A stretch of DNA of 64,000 bases, taken from positions 136,510,096-136,574,095 of the forward strand of contig CM065802.1 of the NCBI GenBank assembly GCA_033398695.1, given 5' to 3'. Within the stretch, counting starts at the first letter, position 1. Every line of letters begins with the position of its first letter. Of this stretch, positions 1-12,208 are shown piece after piece. The notes beneath the pieces are model-generated. The model worked only from the letters and a program-made list of their open reading frames with translations. It was not told the DNA's origin and searched no databases. The DNA is from Orobanche coerulescens (taxonomy: Eukaryota > Streptophyta > Magnoliopsida > Lamiales > Orobanchaceae). The translations under genes and the position numbers were made by a program.

Positions 1-1600
1 TGGGCGACTCCATCATTATCACGAGAATAGTGATATAGGCAACTCCGCGTTAGGCACCACTTGAAGTTCTTGTATAAACTTCGCATCCAAATGCTTCTTT
101 GCTAGCCTGCGAGGCGACTTGATACTCTGCTTGGCGGTGGAATCTGCGATGGCGGTTTGCTTGGAGCTTCTCGAATCTGCTCCTCAATTGACAGTAAATA
201 AATACCCGGATGTCGACTTAGAGTCGTCATTGTCTTCTTGAAAATCAGAATCTGTTAATCCAAACACCTTCAATTCTCCACCACCATAAGTAAGAACTAA
301 ATCTCTAGTTCTTCTTAAGTACTTAAGAATGTTCTTTACGGCAGTCCAATGTTCCCTTCCCGGGTTTGCTTGAAATCGACTTACCATACTCACAGCGTAG
401 GCTAAGTCTGGTCTCGTACACAACATAGCGTACATGAGGCTACCCACTGCAGAGGCATAGGGTACCTTACTCATCTCTCTCTTGTCTTCCTCACTTTGAG
501 GACACATTTTCGTGGTGAGATGAATTCCATGTCGCATGGGAAGGAACCCTCTTTTAGATTCATCCATCTTGAATCTTCTCAGGATTTTATCGATATAAAA
601 GGCTTGGGAAAGTCCTATCATTCTTCGTGGTCTATCTCTGTAAAGACGGATCCCTAGAATATAGGAAGCTTCTCCCAAGTCTTTCATGGAGAACGTTTTA
701 GAAAGCCAAGCTTTCACAAGGTCTTGAGCATTGCTACGTTATTTCCTATAAGCGAATATCATCTACATATAGTACTAAGAACGCAATGTTGCTCCCACTC
801 GACCTTTTGTAAACACACGGTTCCTCCTCATTTCGCTCAAGTCAAAATCCTTAATCGCTTCGTCAAATCGAAGGTTCCAACTCCGAGAAGCTTGCTTGAG
901 ACCATAAATGGCTCGTTGCGACTTACACACTTTATGAATATTAGCTTTGGACACAAAACCTTTAGTTGTTCCATATAGATTTCCTCCTCGAGGTATCCAT
1001 TTAGAAAAGCCGTTTTGACATCCATTTGCCATATTTCATAATCATAATAGCGACAATGGCAAGCATCATGCGAATCGACTTTATCATAGCTACGGGCGAG
1101 AAGGTATCATGATAATCGATTCCTTCCCTTTGGGTATAACCCTTTGCCACAAGCCCGGCCTTATAGGCATCAACCTTGCCATCCCCATCGGTCTTTCTCT
1201 TATAGATCCATTTATTTCCAATAGTCCTCATGCCGGTTGGAAGATCTACTAGAGTCCAGACTGATTGGTATGCATCGAGTCTATCTCGGCTTTCATTGCT
1301 TCTTGCCATTTATCGGAGTCTACATCCACTATCGCTTGGTCATAGGTGACAGGGTCGTTTTCCTTTGCTATCGGGTGTGTCGTGGAGACCCGGTTCCTCG
1401 ACATGTGTATAGCCATACCTCTCGGGTAAGTGAGATACCCTATCGACCTTGAAGTGGAGGCCGTGTTACAATAGGTTCGGTTCTTGATCCCGATCGGATG
1501 TCTCCTTAGGACTTTCATTATGCTCTTCCAAAGAGATATTTCTACCCGAGCCACCTTCTGAATGAATTCATCCTCAAGGAAGTGCGCTTGTAATGCCACA
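1..1600 (-). pseudogene. Copia A reverse transcriptase / RNase H region, broken
   Basis: Minus-strand fragments encode the copia RT core. 1001-1309 has the N-terminal part ([20 protein letters not shown], then [20 protein letters not shown]). 775-1032 has the [20 protein letters not shown] region in another frame. A YVDD catalytic motif is readable near 755-766. 184-717 has the RT C-terminus (FSMKDLGEASYILGIRLYRD) and the start of RNase H. Adjacent pieces lie in different frames, so several indels are present. The product would have copied element RNA into DNA inside virus-like particles; this copy cannot. Confidence 0.85.
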
Positions 1601-2880
1601 ACGACCTATGGTCTTGGCATGTAGAATAGATAACCCATCGAGTCCTCTGGGTATCCTGAAACGTCCTTTTATGGACCTCGCTTCGATTTGTCCACCTTAG
1701 CCTTTTTGACATAATTTGGACATCCCCAGATCCTTATGTGATTAAGGCTTGGTTTCTTACCCTTCCACATCTCATGCGGAGTGATAGGAGCAGATTTGGA
1801 AGGACATCTATTTAGGATATAGCGGCGGTTAGTAAGGCATACCCCACGGGTAAATAGGTAAATCGGTGTAATTTAACATGGAGCGAACCATGTCCAACAA
1901 AGTCCGATTTCTCCTTTACGAAACACCATTTAACCGTGGGGTTCTGGAGGCGTGAATTGTGAAACTATTCCATGTTCCTTAAGGAACTCATCAAACTCGG
2001 TGCTCATATATTCGCCACCTCGGTCCGATCAAGTGCTTTGATATGACATCCGGTTTGTTTTTCAACTAGGGCCTTAAATTCTTTGAATTTAGCAAAGGCT
2101 TGATTTATGTTTCATTAAGTACACAATCCCATACCTAGTATGGTCATCATGAACGTTATGAAATATTGATATCCATCTCGGGCTACTTCTAAAGCACCAC
2201 AAACATCGGTATGCACCAATCCAAGTTTATCGGACCCTTTCAAAAGTCCTGTGAAGGGGAACTTAGTCATTTGCCTCTAAGGCAAGATTCACAAGTTGGA
2301 TAGGGTTCTACACCCAATGGACTTAAAAGTCCATCTTTCTCCATTTACGAACCTTGGTCGACCAACATGACCAAGTCTAAGGTGCCATTTAAGAGCTTGA
2401 TTAGTATCTTGCCTACCACGTTTCCTAGTCATAGTGTTCACTTTCTTTGTTTTATTTTGCATGTTCGGATGATATAAACCATTCAACAATGTAGTTGTTC
2501 CAACCAATTTATTTCGAAAATAAATTTTACAAGCGCCATTGCCAATGAAGAAACAAAATCCTTTCAGGTCCAAGACTGGAATGGATACAATGTTTTTATG
2601 CCTCTTGGGCAAAACAAGTACTTCATCTAATGTCAAAATAAAACTAGATTCTAAACCCAGAAGGATTGATCCAATATCGGTTGCCTCGACACTTTGTCCG
2701 CTTCCAACGGTGATCATTATTTCCCGACTTCAAGTTTTCTACTTCGTTCCAGATCCCGATTCATAGTACAAATGTGAGAAGTGGCACTGAATCGAGAATC
2801 CATGAAGCGAGAATATACGATAGCGGAACAATTAGTTTCAAAAACAAAAAGTTCCGCACTGATGCGCCATTAATCTTGGG
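1601..2880 (-). pseudogene. Copia A protease-integrase region, broken
   Basis: 2289-2717 (minus) reads as the end of the protease region and the GAG-pre-integrase segment, including LHHLG-type text (KWHLRLGHVGRPRF) with the His residues of the integrase zinc-binding domain. Integrase text continues in short pieces to about 1600 in shifting frames. No frame is open across the catalytic core. The family normally cleaves the polyprotein and inserts cDNA into chromosomes. Identification rests on position between gag and RT plus the pre-integrase motif. Confidence 0.72.
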
Positions 2881-3720
2881 ACAAGTCCTTCGCCAGTGTG
2901 ACTCACCGCATTGCATTCAAGGCATTTGTCCGTAGGTTTTGGACCGCCTACCTTTTGAACCTTTCGGGCCTTGCCCTTTCCTTTTTGCACCCCTTTCTTG
3001 GGTTTGTCCGCTCGTAGGTCTTTTTCTTCTTGTTCTTGGACCTCTTAGGCCCAGAAGAAATCACAAGAGCGACCTCTCTCGATTTAGTCTTCATGTTAGG
3101 TGCGTCACCGGTTTATTCATTAGCCCGGCTAATGTGCATGTAATTTCATTACGGTTGAAATTCATTACAAGCTGCGTGAAAGAGTCAGGTAGAGATTGAA
3201 GGATGAGATCAATTTGAAGGGATAAATCCATATTAAAGTTGAGCACCTCGAGCCTCTCAATCATAGAGATCATCTTGAGGACGTGGTCTCCCACTTTCTC
3301 CCCTTCTTTCATCCTAAGATCGAACAACCGCTTTGATATCTCATATCTAGCGATCTCTGTGCTCTCCATAAAGTTCGGTCAAGTGTGCGAGAATGCGCCA
3401 GCAAGTCATTTTCTCGTGCGCTCTCTGCAACTCATTAGTCATTGAGCCCATCATAAAACCACGGACTAGCACATCATCCTTGACCCATTTTTCATGGACG
3501 TCAATGTCTTCTGATTACCCCTAGTCGGATTGGAGTCGGTGGAATGTCCGCCTCCAAGACGTATCCCAGAGACTCCATACTGAGTACAATCATCAGATTC
3601 CGCAACCAGTCAACAAAGTTAGGGCCAGTTAGGAGATTCTTTTCAAGTAGTATTGCAAGTGGGTTTTTAGCCATTTTAGAGAGATTCAATTTCGTTTTCT
3701 CCAAAGATTTAGACAAGATT
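2881..3720 (-). pseudogene. Copia A gag, broken (zinc knuckle frameshifted)
   Basis: The gag N-terminus is at 3501-3716 (likely start at MAKNPLAIL, about 3674) with the typical LLTGPNFVDWLRNLMIVL segment. A second piece at 3091-3369 has the UBN2-type helical region (RLFDLRMKEGEKVGDHVLKM). At about 2885-2935 a CCHC zinc knuckle can be read only if the frame is shifted by one base between its His and last Cys. Gag would form the particle that packages element RNA. Frame changes show it is not functional. Confidence 0.8.
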
Positions 3721-5337
3721 AAATTAGTGACTTGTTTAATTATGAACGAGTATAGAACTTAAGGGCTTGTATAATTCTTGTCTCGGCTCCCACTAATTTT
3801 ATCGGAATTATACACTCCCATGTTATAATCTGGAAATCATGGTTAGATCGACTTCTTAGTGGTGATCAAGTTCTTTACAAAATTTAACAGACGCAACCTA
3901 TCAGGTTTCTTGCCAATTAATTTCTGTAAAGTGGTGTCTAACACCAACCCGTCTAACGGATGATTTGATTTTCTTTTACCCCTAGTCTTCATGCCCTCAA
4001 CCTATCAGGTTTCTTGGCAATCCAGACTATCTAAGTTGTTGACCATCAACGTCTATCAGTTTGACTATTGAATCTCACCCGGCAACCTATCAGGTTTCTA
4101 GGGGAGCAATTTATCACCAACCGAAGTCATCTAATGCACTCAAGAATTTTTCAACCTCTACCAAATGTACTACCCCGATAACTCGGAAGCATAGCACACC
4201 AGCTCGGGTATCAATTTTCTACGAGTTTGATGGAGGGTAGGAAACCTCGTAACCTTTTTCAAACTTAGTCTGTTTGTAGTCGGGAGAATTTCGCGATTAA
4301 TGTTACACTTTGCACATTAATTCAATTATACGCGCATTTGTTGGTTTGTCAATCATTCAAAATGAAAAACAGAAAACAGTAACCTAGTTACTACCAACAT
4401 ATAGCTCATGAACCTAATTCCTAAGTACTGGGCCAAGCGAATGACCCAATAAAAAAATCTTCGATTCTTCGTCTTCTCGGTCGGTTGTCTTCGGTCTTCT
4501 TCATACCCAAAATAATAATTACATCATTGAAAAATTGCATCCTATACAAGTTTTTCTAGTAAATATAAATAGGCTCAAAACGGCCTTTACAACCCAATCG
4601 AATCGAACAAATCAAAAAACTAGGTCCACGAGCTATATCACCATCACATAAGGATTCCATACAACATGTAATGGCAACGAAATTAAACAATTAATCTTAA
4701 TATAAATTAATCTAATCAATTTCTACTATATTAATCCAATTAATATAAAGTGGCATTAAAATTAAATAATCAATTAAGATATTAATCCAATCAATATAAA
4801 ATTAATCTATTCAATTTTAATGGTATTAATCCAATTAATACTAATAATCATCATTTAAATTCATTCGAAGTAATCCGGCCAAAATAATATTTTCGTTTAA
4901 TTTATTTCCTTTAACTAAAAAAAATATTCCAAATATTAATTTAGTCAAATTAAAATCCAATTTAAATTTTGGGAAATAATTACAACGAAATATAAACTTA
5001 AAACGGACTCTCGGATAATTCGATTTTAGGCCCGACCGCGGCCCGATTCAAAATCGGGCCAAAAACTATTTGCTGTAGAGCCACCGCTTTCAGCGGTGGC
5101 CGATCATTCTCGGCCGCGTGGCGAGACATGGCCGATCATGCTCGGCGATGCAGGCGACGGCCAGGCGATCTCGCCGACACCACTGACGACCGTTTCTTCG
5201 TTTTCGGCGTTTCAAAAAGCGTGATGCTACGAACAATTTAAAATCTACAATTATTCCAAACATGATTCTAAATCATAATCATCATCCAAAAGCATTCAAA
5301 ATGCACAAATAATCGTATATACGGAAACATTGACCTC
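3721..5337 (-). other. Copia A untranslated leader (noncoding)
   Basis: This 1.6-kb stretch lies between the primer site and gag and has no convincing ORF. It holds three copies of CAACCTATCAGGTTTCT at 3894, 3998 and 4083. It also has an AT-rich block (about 4680-5000) and a GC-rich block (about 5030-5200). Confidence 0.6.
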
Positions 5338-5349
5338 GCTCCGATACCA
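5338..5349 (-). promoter_or_regulatory. Primer binding site of copia A (initiator tRNA-Met type)
   Basis: The plus strand reads GCTCCGATACCA, so the element strand reads TGGTATCGGAGC, one base off the usual plant TGGTATCAGAGC. It lies one base from the LTR edge, as expected for a minus-strand primer site. It fixes the orientation and the LTR start. Confidence 0.88.
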
Positions 5350-5350
5350 C

Positions 5351-7221
5351 TGTTGGGATTCCGAAAATAAAACGAAATACGCAGCGGAAATAAATACGAA
5401 TCCCAAACAGGATCGATCAAGTAACGTATATACGAAAAAAAAAAAATTCAAAGATAAAGATTCATACCCTTGAAGCCTTTGAAATAAATCTTCGTAAAGT
5501 GTAGACGATGATCACGATCCCGTCCCGAACACGAAATTCCTTCGTTCCAAGCACCGAAAATTCGAAGCCTCTACTTCACACGCGTCGGAAGTTGCCCGGA
5601 AAAATCTACAACACTCCGTTCTATGAAGAACACGGCTAGGAAGTGTTGTAGGAATTTTTTCTCTCTTAATTTTTCTTACTTCTTTTCACCTCAAAGATGA
5701 ACAAAATGAAGAAGGAAATTTTTTTCTCTCTCTCCTCACTTAAACTCACGGCAGGCAGCTCACTCTTTTCAAGTGTGTGTGTGTTATCTCATCTCATCAT
5801 TTATAATGTAATGATATATATATTATAAAGGAATAATTATTCCTTTACAACTATCATTCACAATTATGTGGGAATCTCAACTCTAAGTGAGTTCCCACAC
5901 ACATGCAAGATCATGCCATGCCATGAGGAGTGGGTGGCCACAAGGAAGTTTCCTAGAAAACGAGCCGAGCCACTCGGCTCGTGTACCGGACGTTCGTCAA
6001 ACGACTCCGTTAAATACACTCCTTTTAATCATCAATGTATTTATATTAATTAATTAATCTAATTAATTAATTATATTAAATACAAATATATATTTCTCTA
6101 AGAAATATAATTTATGAATTAAATTAATTACCCGGTAACTTAATTTAAATTCATAAGACCGATATTTGATTTATCCAATAAATCATAATTAGATATCCAA
6201 TATCTAATATTAATAAAGAGATAATAAATTCATATTTATCCGTCAACGCTCCTGATGCGCGACTCCGTAGGTCCGTCTCATCCGGCATTGGGAGGAACCA
6301 ATGAGTGCGGGCAGCACTAAGCCAGCCTAGCGGGCCGCACTGTAAACCCCGACTGAGAACGAATGGAGGGATCATTTCAGAACCATTATGTCGTGAATAC
6401 TATATACGTATAGACCCTTCATCAGATGTCCCGGTCAAGTCTTCGGGTCACGGTAAAGTCAAACCCTACTGTTGACTAAACTCTATACATGTGTTAATGC
6501 AAATCAAGACCGACTGATTAATAGTGTATCTAATACGACTATATCAGAATGCTTTGGCCAAAGACTTATGATCTTATTTGCCATTAACCGTATAGGACAT
6601 TCGCCTGCTCACTAACAGGAGATAGAATCCTTTCTTGGCGTACAGTAAGGACTGCTACCTGCCCGTATAGTCCGCACTTCGAGGTCGACTCAGCAATTAA
6701 GCAAATGAGTCTAACTACTCTAATGACAAACTAAACGTCACAGGCACATCTTCTACTGAACCCTCAAGTCAAAGGTCCACGTATACTATCACAACCTTTC
6801 GATTCGTCATCGACTCTCCGAGAGTGAATAGTGTGGTGAATCGAGTATGAGTCGTGTTTGAGTATACTGGCCCCACCAATATACTTATAACTATGCTATC
6901 AAGACGTGCACACGTCCTAGCATCAGTTATACAAGTCATATTAAAACTTAATGCCCATTTTAAGTTTATTGACTTGCGAACAATTTACGTAAATAAACTT
7001 TAAACACTTCCAGTACATTTTCTCTTATCCCATAACGAGAATGGAATGTTCGATTTATTTACATGGACTTCACTTCAATGTTTACCAAGTCAAGAATGCA
7101 ATTGAAATACAATAAACAGTGAATGAATCGTATTGCCCTTTTATTAATTATTCCATAATTACAAGTATAATGCCCTTACTCTCTCATCCCCTGAGTGGCA
7201 TTCGAGGGCATATTCCTAACA
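5351..7221 (-). repeat. 5' LTR of copia A
   Basis: A 1871-bp repeat bounded by TGTTGGGA at 5351 and TCCTAACA at 7221, a TG...CA pair with short inverted ends. The left edge is set by the primer site. The right edge is where homology to copia B gag begins. Its partner LTR is outside the window, so edges were not checked against a second copy. Confidence 0.82.
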
Positions 7222-7600
7222 GCATATTAATCTTTGTCTCCTTGACTTGATTTGTGCCTTCGTGTGTGATTTCTAACATTTTCCAAATCTCTTTAGCGCT
7301 ATCACAAGAAGATATTCGGTTGTGTTCTTCCGGATTTAAAGCACAATATAATAATTGCGTAGCTTTGCAATTATAGTGATCATTTTTCCAATCGGAATCA
7401 TCGTACTCTTTAAAAGATTTAAGTGTACCATCGGATTTAATTGGAATTTTTGGACCAAGATATATCACTTTCCATAGCTCGATGTCATAAGCTCGAATGA
7501 ATATTGACATCTTCTTCTTCCATATCATGAAGTTAGATCCATCGAAGAATGATGGTCGGTTCAAGTCAAGACCTTCAACCGGGGCAAGTTGAAACGCCAT
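7222..7600 (-). pseudogene. Copia B gag N-terminus, cut by element A
   Basis: Starting at the ATG at 7598-7600 the minus strand encodes MAFQLAPVEGLDLNRPSFFD and continues through a copia gag (UBN2-type) segment with WKKKMSIFIRAYDIELWKVI and NPEEHNRISSCDSAKEIWKM. The frame runs open until the LTR of A begins at 7221. The rest of gag and the body of B lie left of A, outside this window. The closely related gag of element C (19516-20526) continues past this point, which shows that the break is an insertion. It is the best-preserved gag start of this family in the window. Confidence 0.85.
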
Positions 7601-7643
7601 TTGGATCTTCTCCTCGGATGTTAAGCCGCTTCTAGGAGGTAAC

Positions 7644-7655
7644 GCTCCGATACCA
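7644..7655 (-). promoter_or_regulatory. Primer binding site of copia B
   Basis: GCTCCGATACCA on the plus strand, followed by AT and then the LTR start TGTTGG at 7658. It is the same initiator tRNA-Met-type site as in A and C. Confidence 0.87.
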
Positions 7656-7657
7656 AT

Positions 7658-8933
7658 TGTTGGTGCAATATTGGTCGGTATCTCCGTTTGGAGATAGAGT
7701 TATAAAACTCTTTCGCGTTGCGGAAGCGATTTAAATAAAGGTGCAGAAAATAAATCGACACAGGATTTATAGAGGTTCGGCCAAACGTGCCTATGTCCTC
7801 TCTCCGTATCTTTTTCTATAGGCTAAAGATAAACCTCTGCACCTCTCTTCTATCGGTCGAGGGATAACCGTTACAAACTCGTCTTCTGTCTGTCCGAGTA
7901 AACCGTTCAATCACTTGTCTTTTTATCGGTCCAAGTTAAATCGTTTTCCTTTTCTATTGGATAATGAATCAACCAATCTAGCTTTCTATTGGTACTAGAT
8001 AAATCTCACGTAGATATCGATTGCGATTCTAACAATGCCGGATCCTTGATCCTAATAACACTTAATCCAATCGTATCCTTTCTTTTTCCTCTCTTGTATG
8101 ATTTCGTGTATAACACTCAATCACTAAACAATATAAGCTCAAATACAACAACTAGGATGTTTACAATGATATCTCAAGTATGAATGCTTTGCTCAATGTT
8201 GTTGTGTAGTTTGATACCAAATGGTTTGGTATTTATAGCCATTTTCATCCAACTAGCCGTTAGCTCCTTTTGACTATGTAGCGTTCGCTAGCCTTTCTTC
8301 ATAGCGTGTGTTATGGTCATTACGTACGTTATGGATGTCCTATAGCGTACGTTATCGACTTTCAGTTTCAGTCCAGTGGCCTTCGTTTCTCCCTTTACGT
8401 ACGTTTTTGCTTCATATTACGTACGTTATCAATCTGGTTTAGCGTACGTTAACGTTGCATCGTGCGTTAACTCATATATTCGTAGCATGTTTTTGTCAAA
8501 CTGACCGTTTGATTCTCTGACTTTGACCCTGACTTTTTCCAACGTTAATCTTGTTTGAATTCGTATTCAAACTTCATTACGTATGTTAACACCTTTGTGT
8601 TACGTACGTTAGTCGCCTTCGATAGTGTGCGTTATCCTTCCTTTGTAGCGTGCGCTATCTTCATCAGGTAAGTCCTCCAGGTAGCTTCGTAACTTGTCTG
8701 ATTTGCAGGTAACTTCCTTATTACGTACGTTATGCTTTGTATATTACGTACGTTAAGAGCCTTCGATTACATGTGTTATTCCTGGCAGATAGCGTGCGTT
8801 ATCCATGCTGTTTTCTAGCTTTTTGCGACTTCAACTTCTTGTTGTTTTATTTCGCTTCTTTGTTGTTTTACTTTGTTTAACAAGTTAATCATCAAAACTC
8901 GATAATGAATATTTGGAATAAAATATCCCAACA
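7658..8933 (-). repeat. 5' LTR of copia B
   Basis: A 1276-bp repeat from TGTTGG to CCCAACA. It belongs to the same family as the LTRs of C and E: the part near 7730-8060 (cluster of TCTTCTATCGGTC-like words) and the ACGTACGTTA-rich part (8280-8820) match theirs. A minus-strand TATA box (TATAAATA; plus TATTTATA at about 8230) lies between the two parts. Confidence 0.87.
8225..8830 (-). promoter_or_regulatory. LTR B promoter: TATA box with ACGTACGTTA array
   Basis: On the minus strand the palindromic word (T)TACGTACGTTA and its one-base variants recur many times between about 8310 and 8760, upstream of the TATA box at about 8230. TACGTA is the A-box form of the ACGT core bound by plant bZIP factors, so an enhancer role is inferred. 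No transcript start can be seen from sequence alone. Confidence 0.55.
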
Positions 8934-10079
8934 TCTATCACTGAGCCGAGTCGGGGCGGCAAGTTAGATGTCTGAACCAAGTCTTGGCTTGAATTTGGGC
9001 TAAGGCAGACCGAGTATGGACCTGGCTTTCAGGTCGGCCTAGATGTCATTCCCTAAGCCGAGTTGAGAGTTTTATCCCTGAACTTTGTAGGTCTTGATTT
9101 ATGGGCCTTGCTGGGCTTTATACCCATGCTCTCCAGATCCATGTAATCAATTCGGTTTATGTCGTTCAAAAACCTAATTCATTAAATTGCTTAAATTATT
9201 TATTACCTCTTTGTATTTTAGAGCAATATTTCAATTCAAAGTTTAACTATATATTAAAGGCTAAATGATTAAAATAGGACCTCAAGTTTACCAGTTTTAA
9301 CACTTAAATTTTTGAAGCTTTCAAACTGGGACCTACTCTTTGATCCGTTAGACCAAATTAGGACCTCCATTAATTTTTGCCCGTTAAGTCCTAACGGAGT
9401 GCTTATTCGGCAGTTAAATGACACGTGGCAGATGTTTATTGGCTGGTCAATGTACGACGTAAAATAATAATAATTTAAAAAATATAAAATAAACCTAAAA
9501 AATTCTCGAAAACTTAAGAAAAAATCAGAACTTCATTTTTATATTTAAAAAATCTGGAAAAATTAAAAAATCACAACTTCAGGTAAAAAAAAATAAATTC
9601 TGGAATATAATTCATATTAAAAAAATCGGATCTTTTAGTTAAAATTCGAAAATAAAACATTAAAAAGTTCTGGATCCTATTTATAAATTGTTTAAATGAA
9701 AATAAAAACTAGAATATTATTTTCCAGAAAATAAATAAAAAATCTGAATTATTTAATTTATTTGTAAAAAAACCTTCTATTAGTTTTTTTTTTTAGTTTT
9801 TTTTTAGTTTTCATAAAAAATCAGTTTTATTTTTAAGAAAATCTAAAAATCTAAAAAAACCAGATTAAAGATTAATTACTTGAAGTCAACTTCACTGGAG
9901 AAGATACGATCATATTTTTTATTTATTTTATGGAACATAATATTTTAATTTTTATTTCTATTAAATTAATTTATAAATAAGATCTAGAATTTTTTTAATT
10001 TTTTATTTTCAAATTTTAAATAAAACTCAATTTTTAATATTAATATTCCAGAATTTAAAAAAAAAAAAAACTGAAGTTC
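8934..10079. other. Noncoding AT-rich DNA, no gene seen
   Basis: 8934-9240 is unique-looking sequence. 9245-9480 has the style of a plant dispersed repeat (words such as AGGACCTCAAGTTT and TGACACGTGGCAG). 9480-10075 is very A/T-rich with recurring TCTGGAAAA and TCTAGAATTT words. No ORF has coding character. A hAT transposase remnant starts at about 10080. Confidence 0.5.
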
Positions 10080-11747
10080 CGATTTGCTACATCATTTGAA
10101 CTAGCATTATCAACCGTCACAGTCAAAATCCTCTTCAAACCCTATGCTAGCAAATATTTTTCGACACTCTTACCAATAAAGTCTCCAGACTGACCACCAA
10201 CTTGACAAAAGTTAATGATTCTCTTATGTAATTTTTAATTATCATCAATAAAATGAGCAGTGAGACACATATATGATAAATTTTGACTAGAAGTCCATGT
10301 ATCAGTGGTAAGAAAAACCCTTGAAGTGAAATTCTCAAAAAAAAAACTTCTTTAAAGTTTCCACCTTTTCAATATAAAGTGCATAACAATCCCTCGTAAC
10401 AGTAGGACGTGATGGAAGAATAAAATCAGGAATAGCAACCTTGCAAAACAAGATAAAACCCTCTCGTTCAACGAATGAAAAAGTCAACTCATCAATAATC
10501 AACATCCTCACAAGAGCCCTTCTAATCTTATTCTGATCAAACCGCCATAACTTGGGAATATTAACAGTCTCAACACTCCCATCGCTGTTAACTTTTGTTC
10601 TAGATTCAAAATCCAAGATGGTTTGCCTTTTATCCAAGTTAAAAGGAGCTTTCTTACACCTATCGATGTGACGAGACATTGCATTAGTTCCATTTCTAGT
10701 CGAACAACTAATCAAAGACGAACAACAAGCACATTTTGCATGATCTTTATCACCACAAATTTCAATAAAATGTTCCCAAACACCTGATTTTTTCTTCCTT
10801 GTGGTGACTCCTTTAGAAACTTCTGTGGAGCTGCTGGTGCGTTTCTTCTTTTTCTTCTTCTGTGTTTGAGTCTCTGCCACCATCACTATATCAGGCTCTA
10901 CATCTTTGGAAGTGATACTGATCAAATGATCATCACTGTTATCCCCACACCGTGACATACTCTGTATTAGAAAATTAGGCAACATCAATTAAATTATACA
11001 CATCAAATTACAGAAATGGTTATTTCTAGCTAGGGACAAACAATTCAAATTAATGTGTTGTTTTTTCTCTGATCATAACCAACTGGTTTTAATACATAAT
11101 ATACATATTCTGTAATTTTAGACAATATTTACCATTACAGCAACTTGGTCAACATATCTCATCATCAATTCCAAATTTTTACAGCAGTTCCGTGAGAAAA
11201 AGGGAGTCTTCTTGGGGATGGGTTGAGAAGAAAAGGGAACTCACAGGAAAAAAAACGAAAACAAAAATAAATTCAGCCTGAGCCGATTGAGCAGAAACGA
11301 AAAAACATTCCTCAAATAGGAAAACCCTGGAAGTCTGAAAAAAAAGAGCAAATCGATGAACTTACAATGAGAGCCGATTGAAACTCTTCAAGCCGGACGC
11401 CGTGGTCTGTGGACGCAGGACGATGAAGTGCAGATATGGTCTGGACTTCGGCGGTTGGACGTGAAGTGCAGAAATGTATGGATGGTGAAACGGCGGGGTA
11501 AGTAAAGTAAAGTAGCAAGCAGCAAACCCTACTTCATAACTATTAAATATATATAATATATATGTCGGGTCGGGTACCCAGTCCGAAAAATATTCTCGGC
11601 CCGTACTCGGACCTGAATTTAGTCTCTTTCGCCGGTCGGGTACCCAGCCCGAATTTTTTTTAAAAGTTATAAAAATACCTGGTAACTTTACCTCGGGTCA
11701 GCGGGTAGTCGGGTCGGGTAGTTCGGGTCGGTTTTTATGAACACCCC
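10080..11747 (-). mobile_element. hAT transposon remnant with BED-finger transposase
   Basis: The minus strand carries the start of a hAT transposase (10083-10988). An end-like segment at about 11560-11747 is rich in GGGTCGGGT words and finishes ATGAACACCCC, a common plant hAT terminal type. The C-terminal two thirds of the transposase and the other terminus are missing, so the element is truncated near 10075. Confidence 0.68.
10083..10988 (-). pseudogene. hAT transposase N-terminal fragment (BED zinc finger)
   Basis: 10335-10988 encodes about 217 residues. There is a Lys-rich stretch near residues 43-65, then a BED-type finger at about residues 68-112 (WEHFIEICGD, CACC, and SRHIDRC supplying the Cys and His ligands), then the linker (LDKRQTILDF, RRALVRMLIIDELTFSFVER) typical of plant RICESLEEPER-like proteins. 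The next part (LTTDTWTSSQNLSYMCLTAH) follows at 10147-10330 in another frame. The protein would bind and cut hAT ends. It lacks the rest of the catalytic domain and the C-terminal dimerisation domain. Confidence 0.82.
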
Positions 11748-11859
11748 AACTTCTAATACCTTCTTCTTTTTTCTTGCATACAATTTTTATATCAATAGCT
11801 ATCTAATGATATTTTTCAATTAATATAACATGTTTTATTTTTAAATTAGTATATCATCA

Positions 11860-12208
11860 TGAACCATCTTTTATGCCTCTTTATAGAAACTATGGCTACA
11901 ATTTTGACTCCATTGATGACATAACCATCAAGAATAAATATAAAATGTGGAGACTCAAGATTAGGATCATTAGAATGTGGATATAAAAATCATTTTTTTT
12001 CTTTATTAACATTTACTAAAATGATTTTACATTAACTTAATCTTTATTTACTTTTGTTGTTCGTGATTTTTAGGGGATCAAAATTTAATGCAGTGTGGAG
12101 CGGTAATGTTGCAAAATATCAATCTATGTCGATTGAGGGAATATGTTATGAGATAACAAATATCTCAGTTGCTAAGAACAACCATAAACTTAAACCAACT
12201 TCATGTGG
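11860..12208 (+). pseudogene. RPA70-like (DUF223-type) gene fragment with one intron
   Basis: Two plus-strand pieces read as the start of an RPA-like OB-fold. About 11895-11986 gives IKNKYKMWRLKIRIIRMW. After a likely intron ending TTTTTAG at about 12073, the second piece gives SMSIEGICYEITNISVAKNN and HKLKPTSC. The WRLKIRIIRMW and EGICYEI words fit the first OB domain of plant RPA1 and Helitron RPA-like proteins. It stops abruptly at about 12208, where another repeat begins. It is unrelated in position and strand to the RPA gene of the Helitron at 26.3-36.8 kb. Confidence 0.55.

Larger units (their letters stand above)
1..7221 (-). mobile_element. Ty1/copia LTR retrotransposon A (partial, decayed)
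   Basis: The element reads on the minus strand: 5' LTR at 5351-7221, primer binding site at 5338-5349, a long leader, then gag, protease/integrase and RT/RNase H running left to the window edge. The gene order (integrase before RT) is that of Ty1/copia. The 3' LTR lies outside the window. Its 5' LTR abuts a piece of another copia gag at 7222, so A was inserted into element B. The coding region is broken by many stops and frameshifts, so this copy is not expected to make its own proteins. Confidence 0.9.
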
